This document shows, piece by piece, positions 18,505-29,568 of a stretch of DNA of 64,000 nucleotides. The stretch is from Cyclobacterium qasimii M12-11B (GTDB lineage Bacteria > Bacteroidota > Bacteroidia > Cytophagales > Cyclobacteriaceae), in the NCBI RefSeq assembly GCF_000427295.1, contig NZ_ATNM01000091.1, forward strand, positions 179,559 through 243,558, written 5' to 3'. The stretch's first letter is position 1. Each line of letters starts with the position of its first letter. A program made the translations under genes and the position numbers. The notes beneath the pieces were generated by a model. That model saw only the letters and a program-made list of their open reading frames with translations, ran no database searches and was not told the origin of the DNA.

Positions 18505-19959
18505 ATGAAAAATTCAATTTTTATCATCTGCATCCTACTACTTTTCGGCTGCAATCAAGAGCGTACTATCGAAGACGATGAATCTCGGCCGAATATCATT
18601 TTAATAATGGTAGACGACTTGGGCAAGGAATGGGTCAATCATTATGGAGCAGAGGACATCTCCACCCCCAATATTGATGCATTGGCAGAAAGTGGCGTAT
18701 CCTTCAACAATGTTTATTCCATGCCTCAATGTACGCCCACAAGGGTTACCTTATTAACGGGCCAATACCCTTTTAGGCATGGCTGGGTAAACCATTGGGA
18801 TGTCCCACGCTGGGGAGGAGGCGCACATTTCGATGAAACAATGAATCCGTCCATTGGTAAGGAAATGAAAAAAGCAGGTTATACAACCTGTATAGCAGGT
18901 AAATGGCAAATCGATGATTTTCGAGTTGAGCCAGATGCACTGACAAAAAATGGCTTTGATGAATTTTGTATGTGGACTGGTTACGAATCAGGAATAGAAG
19001 CAAGCGCTAACCGCTATCAAGACCCTTATATCTATACAAAAGAAGGCAGTAAAACCTACAAAGGAGCATTTGGACCTGATGTATTTAAAGATTTCATTAT
19101 TGACTTCATAGACCACAATAAAAAGAAACCATTGTTTATTTACTTCCCAATGGTCCTGACACATACACCCTTCGTGAATACACCAACAGACTCCGCTACG
19201 GACAATTTGGGAAAGCACAAAGCCATGGTAAAATACACTGATCGAATTACCGGTGAGATAATTCAGGCGCTGGAAGACGCAGGCATCCGAGACAATACCA
19301 TTGTCTTTTGGACCACTGACAATGGTACAACTGGAGCGATCACAGGTAGAAGAAATGGGGTAGATGTAAATGGAGGAAAGGCAAAAACAATTGAACCAGG
19401 AATCAGTGCGCCATTTATTGCCAGCTGGCCTGGGACAATCAAACCAAATAGGGTTTCGAATGCATTAATTGACTTTACTGATTTTTTCCCAACTTTTCTT
19501 GACTTAGCAGAAGCAGGACCACAAAAAAAATTGACTGGTGATGACAATTCCTATAAAATCGATGGCCATTCTTTTAAGGATGTTTTACTGAATAACAATG
19601 AAGAATCAAACCGCGATTGGATCCTTGGTATGGGCGGAGGAAACAATGCCGCGCTCACCCAAAATGGGGTTGAAAATCAATACCTGTTCAGAGATAGGGT
19701 ATTGCGAAACAAAAGGTTTAAACTGTATATCAATTCTAAAAGAGAGCCCGAAAAATTCTTCGATTTACTTGAGGATGCTGAGGAAAGCAAAAACCTGTTA
19801 GACAGCCTTAATTCTGAAGAGCGAAAAAATAACTTCAACGAACTTTACGAAGTTATAGCGACTTTCCCTGAAAAAGACAATGACCCCAAATATCATCCAA
19901 ATCCCTCTCAGGCATGGGATGTAGAAGTTACTGAAGAAAGTCAACTTTGGAAAAAGTAG
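18505..19959 (+). CDS. Lipoprotein sulfatase (CTPTR-type)
   Basis: The ATG at 18505 gives MKNSIFIICILLLFGC with lipid-carrying Cys16, so it is preferred over the in-frame start at 18469, which adds 12 residues before the signal. The enzyme (484 residues) has IMVDDLG (D37, D38), the formylglycine motif CTPTR at 76-80 followed by VTLLTG, AGKWQIDDF, YFPMVLTHTPF and WTTDNGTTG. It should be anchored at the envelope and cleave sulfate esters. The Ser of the canonical CxPSR is Thr here, a variant known among Bacteroidota sulfatases. The substrate is unknown. Confidence 0.92.
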   Translation: MKNSIFIICILLLFGCNQERTIEDDESRPNIILIMVDDLGKEWVNHYGAEDISTPNIDALAESGVSFNNVYSMPQCTPTRVTLLTGQYPFRHGWVNHWDVPRWGGGAHFDETMNPSIGKEMKKAGYTTCIAGKWQIDDFRVEPDALTKNGFDEFCMWTGYESGIEASANRYQDPYIYTKEGSKTYKGAFGPDVFKDFIIDFIDHNKKKPLFIYFPMVLTHTPFVNTPTDSATDNLGKHKAMVKYTDRITGEIIQALEDAGIRDNTIVFWTTDNGTTGAITGRRNGVDVNGGKAKTIEPGISAPFIASWPGTIKPNRVSNALIDFTDFFPTFLDLAEAGPQKKLTGDDNSYKIDGHSFKDVLLNNNEESNRDWILGMGGGNNAALTQNGVENQYLFRDRVLRNKRFKLYINSKREPEKFFDLLEDAEESKNLLDSLNSEERKNNFNELYEVIATFPEKDNDPKYHPNPSQAWDVEVTEESQLWKK

Positions 19960-19992
19960 GCAGAACAGTCATTTGAGTATTATGCCTACTTT
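19953..19992 (+). terminator. Hairpin overlapping the sulfatase stop
   Basis: Arms 19953-19962 and 19983-19992 (AAAGTAGGCA and its complement) form a perfect 10-bp stem with a 20-nt loop. The TAG stop at 19957-19959 is inside the left arm. It lies between convergent genes. The T-tract is only three bases, so it is a weak terminator candidate. Confidence 0.4.
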
Positions 19993-20037
19993 ATAACAGC
20001 CAAAACATTTTACAATAACGCTTCCTAAAAAGCATCA

Positions 20038-21617
20038 CTAGTCATTATCCCTGCCCACCCAATTGATTGCATTGCTTAGGATTTGTTGAAACTCAGGAGT
20101 GCTAAAAGACTTGGCATCATGACCTAAGAGCGTTTGAAAAACCCTCCCTTCACCATAGTTGTACACCCAAGCCAATGGTTCGTCCTTTCCTGTAACCGTA
20201 GAACGAGCACTAAACAAAGGCACAATTGGTTGATCCCCTTTTTGATTAAAATACAATTCATCAAAAGTAGAGAAATCCTTTACTCCTGAAGTAATAGGAT
20301 GCTTGCTGTTTGAAATATGGACAGAAAACTCTCCATATTTATCGTGTCCACTATCGGCATCGTGATCCCAAATCCTACGCACTATTTCCCTGTACTCGGG
20401 CCAATCCGATTCTCCTGCATTTGGAAGAGAGGAATGAAACGCTCCATTGGCAAAATGAAGCACCATTAAGCCTCCTCCTTGATTCAGGTAATTTACAAAT
20501 GAATCCTTTGATTTGTCTGAGAGTTGGTTGGGGTCTTCCCAATTCGCATAGTTTAAAATTAAAGCGTCATAATCATCTAGGTCATATTGAGAAAGATTTT
20601 CAATGTTTGTTGAAATGTCCACATAGAAATCACTATTGCTTTCAATGGCAGATTTAATGAGCGGAGATGTTTCCTGCCAGGGGTGTGCAGGATGATGATT
20701 CCCCGTTAATAGCAATGCTTTCCGTGACTTTTGATAAAGGTGCTGGGTTACTTCTTCATCTTCATAAAACTTTGCTTCTACTCCACTCGTGGGAACGTCG
20801 GCACCTGCAGCCCAGACGATTCCATTGAGGATCATTTTTCTGTAATTGGCATTTTTCCAGTTGGAATAGAAATGCCCCATGGTGGTGCTAAAGCCCCTAC
20901 CGCCATCTTGTCTTTCAACTGCCCAAGCTACGGTGTTTCCACCCTCCTCTCGTCCTCCTAATGCTGGCAACTCAGCTATTCCCTTTAAGCGATTGTCAGG
21001 GTCTTGAAAACGAATATTGTAATAATATTCGTCTTTCAGTTTGAATGGTTGAAGGCCGGATAAAATGGGGTGATCAGCATTGGGGAATACAAGTTCACTC
21101 TCCATGGTTTTAATTGCGGAATACCAATTTCTTTCCCCTTGATCATCTTGCCAATCAAAATAACCCCTCCCCAATCCAAAACTTTTTCACCCATTTCGTC
21201 TGAAGCAAAAGTTGAGAAATGAATCAGCGACAGACCGCAGCCCCTATCCATCTGCCGCTTCATTACTTCCATGCGATCATTTGTCATGAATGGCACTTCA
21301 TCAAATAAAGGACCATCACGGCCATCAGAAATATACAATATAAGGTCTGCATCTTCCAGGGTTAAAGGATCCTCTGGCCACCCATTAAAATGGATTTCAG
21401 TGGCTATTCCCTCCACATTGGAATTGTCCAGCATGGTTTTCATCAGCCTGACAGACTTAATGTATTCATGGGCCTTAGGGCCATGACTTTTTGGACCTGC
21501 TATCAACACTATCTTTTTTGCTTTCACAAGTGGGTCAAAAGCCACTGCCTCAGCAGGCAGGCTAGAAAAGGTTAAATAAAGCAAGAACAGTAACTGAAAT
21601 GGAATAGATTTACTCAT
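20038..21617 (-). pseudogene. Secreted protein with two tandem ThuA domains, frameshifted as read
   Basis: Two reading frames together encode one protein of about 525 residues. The ATG at 21617 opens a signal peptide (MSKSIPFQLLFLLYLTFSS...AEAVA). The first ThuA domain starts KKIVLIAGPKSHGPKAHEY and continues across the break to GHFYSNWKNANYRKMILNGIVWA. A second begins RKALLLTGNHHPAHPWQETSP and ends VFQTLLGHDAKSFSTPEF...AINWV. ThuA folds resemble glutamine amidotransferases and are often found near sugar dehydrogenases; the activity is not established. The frame breaks at the double C4 run 21164-21172 (EKVLDW before, GYFDWQDDQG after); one extra base restores DWG-x-GYFDW. It lies 81 bp downstream of the PQQ dehydrogenase on the same strand. 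Confidence 0.83.
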
Positions 21618-21698
21618 AATATTGACTGAATTTATACGCATTTTATTGTCTTTTTCATCCACTACAGGATCTTCAATTTTAATCCTCAATCCCAATAG

Positions 21699-23801
21699 CT
21701 AAGGTAACTTATAAGCGATATAGGCATCACCTGTTTTTCCTCCAAGTTTACCTCCACCTGTAGCTGGAATAACGATATATTGTTCCCCATCAACGGAATA
21801 AGTACTGGGGGTAGCGTAACCTCCATAAGGCAACTTCGCTTCCCATAATACGGCTCCTGTTTCCTTGTCAAATGCCCGAAATTTCTCATCTCTTGTTGCA
21901 GCCACAAAGACCAAGCCCCCAGCTGTTACGATAGCGCCACCGAAATTTTCTGTCCCAGTAATCGGATGCCCCTTTTCTGTGAGTGCTTCGTATTCACCCA
22001 AAGGCACTTTCCACTTTATCTTCCCTGTGCTGAGGTCCAAGGCATTGAGTGTTCCCCAAGGTGGTGCTGTGGCAGGATATCCATCAGGGTCTAAAAACTT
22101 GTTGAAGCCAAGCGACCTGAATACGGGTTTGTTATTTGATGCTTCGTCAACAGAAGGGCTTTCATTTTCTAACAAGAAATTGATCAGGTTGGTTAAATCT
22201 TTACCTTCAATCTGCGCAAAAGAAGGCATGCCATTTTTGCCTTCTTTAATAATTTTAACAAGCTCATTGGCTTGAAATTTGGTTTTTAACTTCAAAAGAT
22301 TTGGCAATTCACCTTGCCCCTCCCTGTCAGCTCCATGACATCCTGCACAGCCCATCTTTAAATAAACGCCTTTCCCTGCAGTCACCTTTACTTCACCGCT
22401 TTTATCTGCATTAATATTCTTCATTTTGATTACCCATGCCAACTCATTGGCGTTCACAAACAAGACGTTTTCTTCTTCATCATAGGAACCTCCTCCCCAT
22501 TCAGCTCCTCCATGAATGCCATAATAAAGGATATTCTTTTCCGATGGGGGAATAAACCAGCCTGCATCAGATTCGGAAAAAATGCCTTTTGCATAGGCTT
22601 CTGCTTCAGGAGTTCTTAAAGTTAAATCTGCCTCGGTAACAACTTGTTTTGAAAATGGCTCCGGCCATTTGACTAAGGGTTGGGTCGGATAGGCAAATTC
22701 ACCTGGCAACTTTGAAGGAGGCACAGGCACTTCTTCCACTTCAGAAAGCATATCTCCATTAAGTCTATTAAAAATGAGGGTATTACCTGTTTTAGTCAAC
22801 TGAACGACTGCCGGGACATTTTCTCCCTCTTTAATAAAATCTATTATGATTGGGGCTGCTGGCAAATCTAAATCCCAAAGATCATGGTGAATGGCCTGGT
22901 AATGCCATAACCTTTTTCCCGATCTGGCATTAAGTGCTACTATAGCATTTCCGAAAAGATGCTTTCCTTCATTTTCTGGTCTAAAGAAATCGTTCTTTGG
23001 TTGACCAGTAGAAAAATAAACAATTCCGTTCTCTTTGTCTACAGACAATCCAGCCCATGAATTTACCCCTGCACCAGTTTTCCAAAAATCAGGATCTCCC
23101 CATGTTTCATGTCCAAATTCCCCTGGCTTTGGAATAGTGTTGAAAATCCACTCTCTTTTACCTGAATGAACATTAAAAGCACTTACATTGGAAGGAGAGC
23201 TCCAACTCATCCCACCGACAATTACCAAATCCTCAAAAACAGCTGGGGCACCAGGGGAAGTTATTCCCATTTGCGCTTCAGGTTTTACCAAACCTATATT
23301 AAGGTTAGCCCTACCATTGTCTCCAAAGGATGCTACAGGAATCCCTGTCAACCTATCCACTGCAAAAAGATAATTCCCTACGGTGTAAAGCAGCTTACTC
23401 TCTCGTTCAGATTCCCAGAAAGCAATCCCTCTATTAATGCCTCCAAATTTTTCACCATCCCGTGCTGGGTTAAATCTCCAAATTTCCTTCCCATTTGTTG
23501 CATCTACAGCGATTAGTTCTTGCCCGGGGGTAGTGATATACATTATACCTGATATCACAAGAGGGTTGAGCTGAACATTCCCCGACATGTCTCCTGAATT
23601 ATAAACCCAGGCAACCTCGAGATTTTTAACATTCTCTTTATTTATCTTATCTAATAAAGAGAATTTTGTTTGGCGAGAATTGCCTCCAGGTTGATCCCAA
23701 TTCACATATTTATTTGCTGTGCTGAAGCAGGTGAATAAATAGGTCAAAACACCGATAATAATTAAAATTACCAAAAAGATCAGGCGCTTAATTCCATTCA
23801 T
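21699..23801 (-). CDS. PQQ-dependent dehydrogenase with inserted cytochrome c domain
   Basis: This 700-residue quinoprotein is anchored by an N-terminal membrane helix (5-27). An eight-bladed propeller is indicated by repeated beta segments ending in patterns such as ELIAVDATNGKEIWRF, FAVDRLTGIPVASFG, NAIVALNARSGKRLWHYQ and LNALDLSTGKIKWKVPLG. The segment HHDLWDLDLPAAP is typical of glucose dehydrogenase-like enzymes. A cytochrome c module sits near 475-545 with haem motif CAGCH at 485-489 and axial-ligand candidate Met525 in GMPSF. It probably oxidises a sugar or alcohol in the periplasm and passes electrons through the haem to the respiratory chain; the substrate is unknown. The tandem ThuA gene follows directly. 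Confidence 0.9.
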   Translation of the reverse strand: MNGIKRLIFLVILIIIGVLTYLFTCFSTANKYVNWDQPGGNSRQTKFSLLDKINKENVKNLEVAWVYNSGDMSGNVQLNPLVISGIMYITTPGQELIAVDATNGKEIWRFNPARDGEKFGGINRGIAFWESERESKLLYTVGNYLFAVDRLTGIPVASFGDNGRANLNIGLVKPEAQMGITSPGAPAVFEDLVIVGGMSWSSPSNVSAFNVHSGKREWIFNTIPKPGEFGHETWGDPDFWKTGAGVNSWAGLSVDKENGIVYFSTGQPKNDFFRPENEGKHLFGNAIVALNARSGKRLWHYQAIHHDLWDLDLPAAPIIIDFIKEGENVPAVVQLTKTGNTLIFNRLNGDMLSEVEEVPVPPSKLPGEFAYPTQPLVKWPEPFSKQVVTEADLTLRTPEAEAYAKGIFSESDAGWFIPPSEKNILYYGIHGGAEWGGGSYDEEENVLFVNANELAWVIKMKNINADKSGEVKVTAGKGVYLKMGCAGCHGADREGQGELPNLLKLKTKFQANELVKIIKEGKNGMPSFAQIEGKDLTNLINFLLENESPSVDEASNNKPVFRSLGFNKFLDPDGYPATAPPWGTLNALDLSTGKIKWKVPLGEYEALTEKGHPITGTENFGGAIVTAGGLVFVAATRDEKFRAFDKETGAVLWEAKLPYGGYATPSTYSVDGEQYIVIPATGGGKLGGKTGDAYIAYKLP

Positions 23802-24134
23802 ACTTTAAAAATCATTTGGGTTTATTCAGGAATTATCAAACATTTAACTCCTCCAGAGTTAAAACTACAATAAATAAAAATATTCAATGTTGGTTTTCCA
23901 AATTTAATGCAAAGTTCAGCAATCCCTACTGGTGAATTAAAAAAATCAAGCATAGATAGCAAAAGGAAGTTTGGATATTGGGCCTGACCATTCAGTCCTT
24001 TGTGGAATTGGTATTATTGACTAAAAAAGTACTGCGTTATCCTGTTACCTTTTTCCTAAAAAGCAACAAACATAAAAAACAGCCAACCTGAAAACAGGTT
24101 GGCTGTCCAACTAATAAACCCAATTAACCAAACT
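23802..24134. other. 333-bp intergenic region holding the clpB terminator
   Basis: It contains the presumed promoter of the minus-strand PQQ dehydrogenase gene at its left side and the clpB terminator at its right side. I see no ORF with coding character and no repeat shared with the rest of the window. Confidence 0.5.
24073..24106 (-). terminator. Intrinsic terminator of clpB
   Basis: Arms 24079-24090 and 24095-24106 form a perfect 12-bp GC-rich stem with an AAAA loop. On the minus strand it is followed by a T6 tract. It starts 28 bp after the clpB stop, so it is a strong terminator for that gene. Confidence 0.9.
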
Positions 24135-26750
24135 CTAATTTATTTTTATATCCTCTACATTTTTAAAGTAGATTTTATTTTCAGCATCTAAGTCCACCAA
24201 CACGGCTCCATCATTAACAACATGCCCACCCAAGATTTGTTTAGACAATTCGTTAAGAACTAGTTTCTGCATGGTTCTTTTCAATGGTCTGGCACCATAT
24301 TGAGGATCGTATCCTACCTCTCCCAAATAATCCAACACTTCCTGAGTAGCATCAATTTCTATACCGGATTCAGCCAATCGCTGTTGAATCTCTCTCCATT
24401 GGATATCCACAATTTTTCGAAGAATACTTTTGCTGAGAGGCTCAAACATGATGGTCTCATCAATCCTGTTCAAAAACTCAGGCCGCATTGATTTCTTCAA
24501 CATATTGAAAACTTCTTCTTTTGTAGTTTCCAACACTTCCTCCTTATTCTCTTCGGTAATGGTTTCAAAACGCTCCTGAATCAAATGTGACCCTATATTA
24601 GTGGTCATGATGATAATGGTATTTTTGAAGTTGGCTATCCTACCTTTGTTGTCTGTAAGCCTTCCATCATCCAAAACCTGCAAGAGAATATTGAACACAT
24701 CTGGGTGAGCTTTTTCAATCTCATCCAACAATACCACTGAATAAGGTCTCCTTCTGACTGCTTCAGTAAGTTGCCCTCCTTCATCATAGCCAACATAACC
24801 TGGAGGCGCTCCTACCAGCCTACTAACAGAGTGTCTTTCCTGGTATTCAGACATATCAATTCTGACCATTGCATTTTCATCACTGAACAAATATTCAGCC
24901 AATGCTTTGGCCAATTCTGTTTTTCCTACCCCAGTAGTACCAAGGAAGATAAAAGAACCAATTGGTCGTTTGGGATCCTGTAAGCCTGCCCTACTTCTCC
25001 TCACAGCATCTGAAAGGGCTGTAATGGCTTCTTTTTGGCCAGCTACACGTTTCCCAAGCTCTTCCTCCAAATGAAGCAATTTTTCCCGCTCGCTTTGAAT
25101 CATTTTAGACAATGGAATTCCAGTCCATTTGCTCACTACAGCAGCTATGTCCTCCGTATCCACTTCTTCCTTCAGCAAAGGAGATCCTTCTTGCATATCC
25201 TTCAATTGCTGCTTAAAAGACTCAAGCCTTTTCTCACTTTCGACAATTTTACCGTATCGGATCTCCGCTACTTTACCAAAATCGCCACCTCTCTCAGCTT
25301 GTTCTGCTTCTATTTTAAACTTGTCAATGTTTTCTTTCTCTCTTTGAATCCCCTGAATAACAGCTTTCTCACTTTCCCACTTGGCTTTAAGTTCTTGCCT
25401 TTTTTCTGTCAGATCAGCCAATTCCTTGCTTAGAACAGTTTCTTTATCCCTGTTTTTCTCCCTACGAATTGCCTCACGCTCAATCTCTAACTGCATGATA
25501 CGCCTGTTCAATTCATCCAACTCCTGAGGCAAGGAATCAATCTCCATTCTCAACTTGGCACCTGCTTCATCCATCAAATCAATGGCTTTGTCAGGAAGGT
25601 AACGATCTGAAATATAGCGCTGAGAAAGTTCCACTGCAGCAATTACGGCATCATCCTTAATCCTTACACCATGATGCAATTCATACTTGTCCTTAATCCC
25701 TCTTAATATGGAAATGGCATCTGCAACATCCGGTTCATCCACAATCACTTGTTGAAACCTACGCTCAAGTGCTTTGTCTTTTTCAATGTACTTTTGGTAT
25801 TCCTTTAATGTGGTTGCCCCTATTGCATGCAATTCACCTCTCGCTAACGCTGGTTTTAGTAAATTGGCTGCATCCATTGCTCCTTCTCCACCACCTCCGG
25901 CACCTATAAGGGTGTGAATTTCATCGATAAAGAGAATGATTTCTCCATCAGAATCGGTGACTTCTTTGATAACGGATTTAAGTCGCTCCTCAAACTCCCC
26001 TTTGTATTTCGCTCCTGCAACCAAAAGCCCCATATCTAAAGATATAATGATTTTACTCTTAAGGTTTTCAGGTACATCTCCACTAACTATTCGCTGGGCA
26101 AGACCTTCCACGATCGCAGTTTTACCTACTCCAGGCTCACCCAAGAGAATAGGGTTGTTTTTCGTCCTTCTAGCCAAAATCTGTAAGACCCTTCTGATCT
26201 CTTCATCCCTACCAATTACAGGGTCTATTTTCCCTTTTTTGGCTAAGTCATTAAGGTTTTTAGAATATTTCTCTAAAGACCTGTATTTAGATTCTGCATT
26301 TTGATCAGTCACTTTATTTCCTTTTCTAAGTTCTTTTATAACTTCAATTAATCTCTTTTCATTCAAGCCCTGATCTTTCAATAGCTGTGCTACTTTCTCA
26401 GAACCTGCTAAAACACCTAATAATAGATGTTCAACTGCTACAAATTCATCCCCAAAAGTCTTGAGGTATTTTTTAGCTTGCGTTATTACGTCGTTGGTTG
26501 CATTGGACAAATAAGGCTGCTGCCCACTTACTTTGGGATATTTACTTATAATTTCATCCAGCTTTAGAAGGATTAAATCCGAATTGACACCTAATTTCTT
26601 GAACAAAAATTCGGTGACATTTGCGTCTTCTTGAATAATCCCCTTTAATAAATGTCCTGGCTCTATAAGTTGTTGCTGCTCAGAGGTACAAAGCTCCACT
26701 GCCTTTTGAATCACTTCTTGTGATTTTATAGTAAATTGCTTGAAATCCAT
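24135..26750 (-). CDS. clpB: ATP-dependent disaggregase ClpB
   Basis: This Hsp100 chaperone resolves protein aggregates together with DnaK. The 871 residues show the double Clp N-domain (1-145), first AAA+ module with Walker A GEPGVGKT at 204-211 and Walker [16 protein letters not shown], the coiled-coil middle domain (about 410-530, rich in E, K and R, absent from ClpA/ClpC in this length), and a second AAA+ module with GTTGVGKTE near residue 610, [16 protein letters not shown] and GARPLKR. It stands alone between its terminator and a long upstream intergenic region. I see no CIRCE-type element. Confidence 0.98.
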   Translation of the reverse strand: MDFKQFTIKSQEVIQKAVELCTSEQQQLIEPGHLLKGIIQEDANVTEFLFKKLGVNSDLILLKLDEIISKYPKVSGQQPYLSNATNDVITQAKKYLKTFGDEFVAVEHLLLGVLAGSEKVAQLLKDQGLNEKRLIEVIKELRKGNKVTDQNAESKYRSLEKYSKNLNDLAKKGKIDPVIGRDEEIRRVLQILARRTKNNPILLGEPGVGKTAIVEGLAQRIVSGDVPENLKSKIIISLDMGLLVAGAKYKGEFEERLKSVIKEVTDSDGEIILFIDEIHTLIGAGGGGEGAMDAANLLKPALARGELHAIGATTLKEYQKYIEKDKALERRFQQVIVDEPDVADAISILRGIKDKYELHHGVRIKDDAVIAAVELSQRYISDRYLPDKAIDLMDEAGAKLRMEIDSLPQELDELNRRIMQLEIEREAIRREKNRDKETVLSKELADLTEKRQELKAKWESEKAVIQGIQREKENIDKFKIEAEQAERGGDFGKVAEIRYGKIVESEKRLESFKQQLKDMQEGSPLLKEEVDTEDIAAVVSKWTGIPLSKMIQSEREKLLHLEEELGKRVAGQKEAITALSDAVRRSRAGLQDPKRPIGSFIFLGTTGVGKTELAKALAEYLFSDENAMVRIDMSEYQERHSVSRLVGAPPGYVGYDEGGQLTEAVRRRPYSVVLLDEIEKAHPDVFNILLQVLDDGRLTDNKGRIANFKNTIIIMTTNIGSHLIQERFETITEENKEEVLETTKEEVFNMLKKSMRPEFLNRIDETIMFEPLSKSILRKIVDIQWREIQQRLAESGIEIDATQEVLDYLGEVGYDPQYGARPLKRTMQKLVLNELSKQILGGHVVNDGAVLVDLDAENKIYFKNVEDIKIN

Positions 26751-26959
26751 ATTGATCAGGTTTATTACTTATTTGTTGTTATTTAATATACTTTAATCAA
26801 ATATGGAACCAAAAGGATTTTAAGCCCATTTCCTGCAATTATGTCCGATTTCGGACATGATACCACCAGAATTCAGCCGTTTTGACAGGTAATTGTTACA
26901 TTAATAGGCAAAAGTCTATCCTCCGTTAAAATCGCTACTTAAAATTTCATTGTATTATT

Positions 26960-26967
26960 TACCTTTG
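26960..26967 (+). promoter_or_regulatory. Candidate Bacteroidota promoter (-7) of a sulfatase gene
   Basis: TACCTTTG fits TAnnTTTG. The predicted transcription start, about 5-8 bp downstream, would fall at or beyond the ATG at 26972, which argues that translation starts at the second ATG (26990), just before the lipoprotein signal. No clear -33 element is visible. Confidence 0.45.
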
Positions 26968-26989
26968 CATCATGTTACCTATTCGGCCC

Positions 26990-28426
26990 ATGAAAAAAAT
27001 ATTCTTTCTTATCTATTTTGGTCTTCTTATAAGCTCCTGCCAGGAGAAAGAAGAGAAGAAACCAAATTTTGTTTTTATCCTTGTGGACGATTTAGGCTGG
27101 GCTGATGTAAAGGCCAATTATCCCGAAACCTTTTATGAAACCCCTCACCTGGATCAAATGGCAGCTGAAGGCATGCGTTTCACCCAAGCCTATGCTGCCC
27201 ACCCCGTATGCAGCCCAACACGTGCGGCGTTAATGACTGGCAAACATCCAAATCGATTAGGCATAACAGATTGGATACCAGGCTTCGATAAGTTTGAGGA
27301 AAAGCGCCCTATCTCCACCCCTGCTATTAGGGATGAACTTGCCCTGGAAGAAACCACCCTCGCAGAGAAATTTAAAGGAAACGGTTACAAAACCTTTTTT
27401 ATTGGTAAATGGCATTTAGGTGAGGAGGAAAAATATTGGCCTCAGCACCAAGGATTTGATATAAATATTGGAGGATGGCGCGTTGGTGCACCACAGCTAA
27501 AAGAAGGGGTAAGCAATGGCTATTATTCTCCTTATGGCAATCCTAAATTGCCTGATGGCCCCGAAGGCGAGTACCTCACAGATAGATTGACTAATGAAAG
27601 TTTACAATTGATTCGGGAAAATTCAGACGAGCCTTTTTTACTGTACCTCTCATTTTACAGCGTTCACACCCCTATTCAACCCGCCCCAAAACGCCATGAT
27701 TACTTTATCAATAAAAAAGAAAGTATAAACTTAGCCGAAGGACAAGCAGCCTATAGGCAAGAAGGCGATGGCCAAACCAAGCTGGTTCAGGACAATGCCG
27801 CCTATGCATCAATGGTGGCTGCTATGGATGAAAACGTAGGCAAAATCCTTAAAGAACTAAAAGACAAAGGTCTTGATGACAATACATGGGTTATTCTGAC
27901 CAGTGACAATGGCGGTTTATCAACTTTATATGGAGAGGGAGCCCCCACTGCTAATGGCCCCTTAAGGGCGGGCAAAGGCTGGTGTTATGAAGGGGGAATA
28001 AGAGTCCCTTTAATCATAAAAGGACCAGGGATAAAAACGCCAGGAAAAGTCACTGATTTACCTGTTGTAAGCATGGATTTCTTCCCAACTTTACTCAGTA
28101 TTGCTGGCGCTAGCTTTGATGAAACGGATGGGAAAGACCTTTCTCCATTCCTTAGGGGAGGAGAAGCTCCAGAAAGAGATGTACTCTTCTGGCATTATCC
28201 CCAATACCACGGGAGTGCATGGAAGCCTGGATCTGCCATCCGAGAAGGAGACTGGAAGCTAATTCATGACTATGAAAGCGGCGAAAACAAGCTTTTCAAC
28301 CTTGAAAATGACCCTGGAGAAAAAGAGGATCTTGCCAATAGCATGCCGGATAAAGCAATTGCGCTACATGGTAAATTAATGATGGAATTGAAAAAAACAG
28401 GCGGTAAATTCCCTACAAATAAGTAG
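26990..28426 (+). CDS. Lipoprotein sulfatase (CSPTR-type)
   Basis: The ATG at 26990 opens MKKIFFLIYFGLLISSC (lipid Cys17); the ATG at 26972 adds six residues and lies too close to the predicted promoter. Sulfatase features are FILVDDLGWADV (D33, D34), formylglycine motif CSPTR at 74-78 with AALMTGKHPNR, FIGKWHLGEE, LSFYSVHTPIQP, LTSDNGGLSTLYGEG and the C-terminal WHYPQYHGSAWKPGSAIREGDWKLI. The last block is characteristic of a large group of Bacteroidota arylsulfatase A-like enzymes. It is an envelope enzyme of 478 residues with unknown substrate. It may read into rlmN 93 bp downstream. Confidence 0.93.
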   Translation: MKKIFFLIYFGLLISSCQEKEEKKPNFVFILVDDLGWADVKANYPETFYETPHLDQMAAEGMRFTQAYAAHPVCSPTRAALMTGKHPNRLGITDWIPGFDKFEEKRPISTPAIRDELALEETTLAEKFKGNGYKTFFIGKWHLGEEEKYWPQHQGFDINIGGWRVGAPQLKEGVSNGYYSPYGNPKLPDGPEGEYLTDRLTNESLQLIRENSDEPFLLYLSFYSVHTPIQPAPKRHDYFINKKESINLAEGQAAYRQEGDGQTKLVQDNAAYASMVAAMDENVGKILKELKDKGLDDNTWVILTSDNGGLSTLYGEGAPTANGPLRAGKGWCYEGGIRVPLIIKGPGIKTPGKVTDLPVVSMDFFPTLLSIAGASFDETDGKDLSPFLRGGEAPERDVLFWHYPQYHGSAWKPGSAIREGDWKLIHDYESGENKLFNLENDPGEKEDLANSMPDKAIALHGKLMMELKKTGGKFPTNK

Positions 28427-28519
28427 CATTGAAATTTATGCCTTTAAAATAAGCGTTAGGATTTTGAACCTTTAGCAGGTCAGTTACTGTTAATGACGGG
28501 TTCGAAACAAATCAAAATC

Positions 28520-29568
28520 ATGCAGGTAGAAAAAAACAAGACATTAGAAAATTAGCACTCGATGAACTGGAGGCTTATTTTCTTTCTGTAGGTGAAAAAA
28601 AGTTTCGGGCAAAGCAAGTCTATGAATGGCTGTGGAACAAGTCCTTAAAAAACTTTGATGACATGAGCAATATCTCTAAATCCACCAGAGAGATATTAAA
28701 AGCCAATTTCACCATTAACCACATACTTGTAGACCAATTTCAAAGGAGCAGTGATGGCACCATAAAAAATGCCGTCAAGCTATTTGACAATAATATCGTA
28801 GAATCGGTGTTAATTCCTACTTCGAAACGAATCACGGCTTGTGTATCTTCTCAGGTAGGTTGCAGTTTGGATTGCAACTTCTGCGCTACTGCCCGGTTAA
28901 AAAGAATGCGTAACCTTCATCCTGACGAAATATATGATCAGGTAGTTGCCATTCAGGAAGAAGCCAGCTTGTATTTTGATAGGCCATTAACCAATATTGT
29001 CTTCATGGGAATGGGTGAACCATTGCTCAACTATCAAAATGTTCTTGCTGCCATTGACAAGATATGTTCCCCAGAAGGGTTAGGTATTTCCCCAAAGCGT
29101 ATCACTTTATCCACAGTTGGCATAGCCAAGATGATACGTAAACTAGCTGATGATGAGGTGAAATTCAATTTGGCCCTTTCTTTGCATTCAGCAATCGACG
29201 AAACGCGAACAAGACTAATGCCGATCAATCAGGCCAATACAGTTGAAGATCTTGCTTTGGCTCTGAAATATTGGTACAGCAAAACCAAAAGAAAAGTCAC
29301 TTATGAATATGTCATTTGGGACGGGATCAATGATGATGAAAAACATGCCCGTGCTTTGGCTAAATTCTGCAAGCATGTGCCATCAAAAGTCAATATTATC
29401 CAGTACAATCCTATCGATGAGGGAGAGTTTAGACAAGCCTCACCTGATAAGATTGAACTTTACCTGACTATTTTAGAGGCAGCTGGTGTAGTCGCCAATG
29501 TGAGGAAATCTCGTGGCCAGGACATTGATGCCGCTTGCGGTCAATTGGCTAATAAAAACGAATTGTAA
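28520..29568 (+). CDS. rlmN: Dual-specificity RNA methyltransferase RlmN, probable one-base deletion near the start
   Basis: It methylates C2 of an adenosine in 23S rRNA and in some tRNAs by radical SAM chemistry. The 4Fe-4S motif CSLDCNFCAT, MGMGEPLLNY, ISPKRITLSTVG, LALSLHSA and VRKSRGQDIDAACGQL are all present. The uninterrupted frame first meets a start codon at 28663, which would remove about 48 residues. That frame is open further upstream and encodes a normal RlmN N-terminus (DIRKLALDELEAYFLSVGEKK...YEWLWNKS). An ATG at 28520 (MQVEK) is in the other frame and joins if one A is added to the A7 run 28530-28536, giving 349 residues. The Cys that forms the methyl-carrying adduct is in the C-terminal AACGQ. 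Confidence 0.92.
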
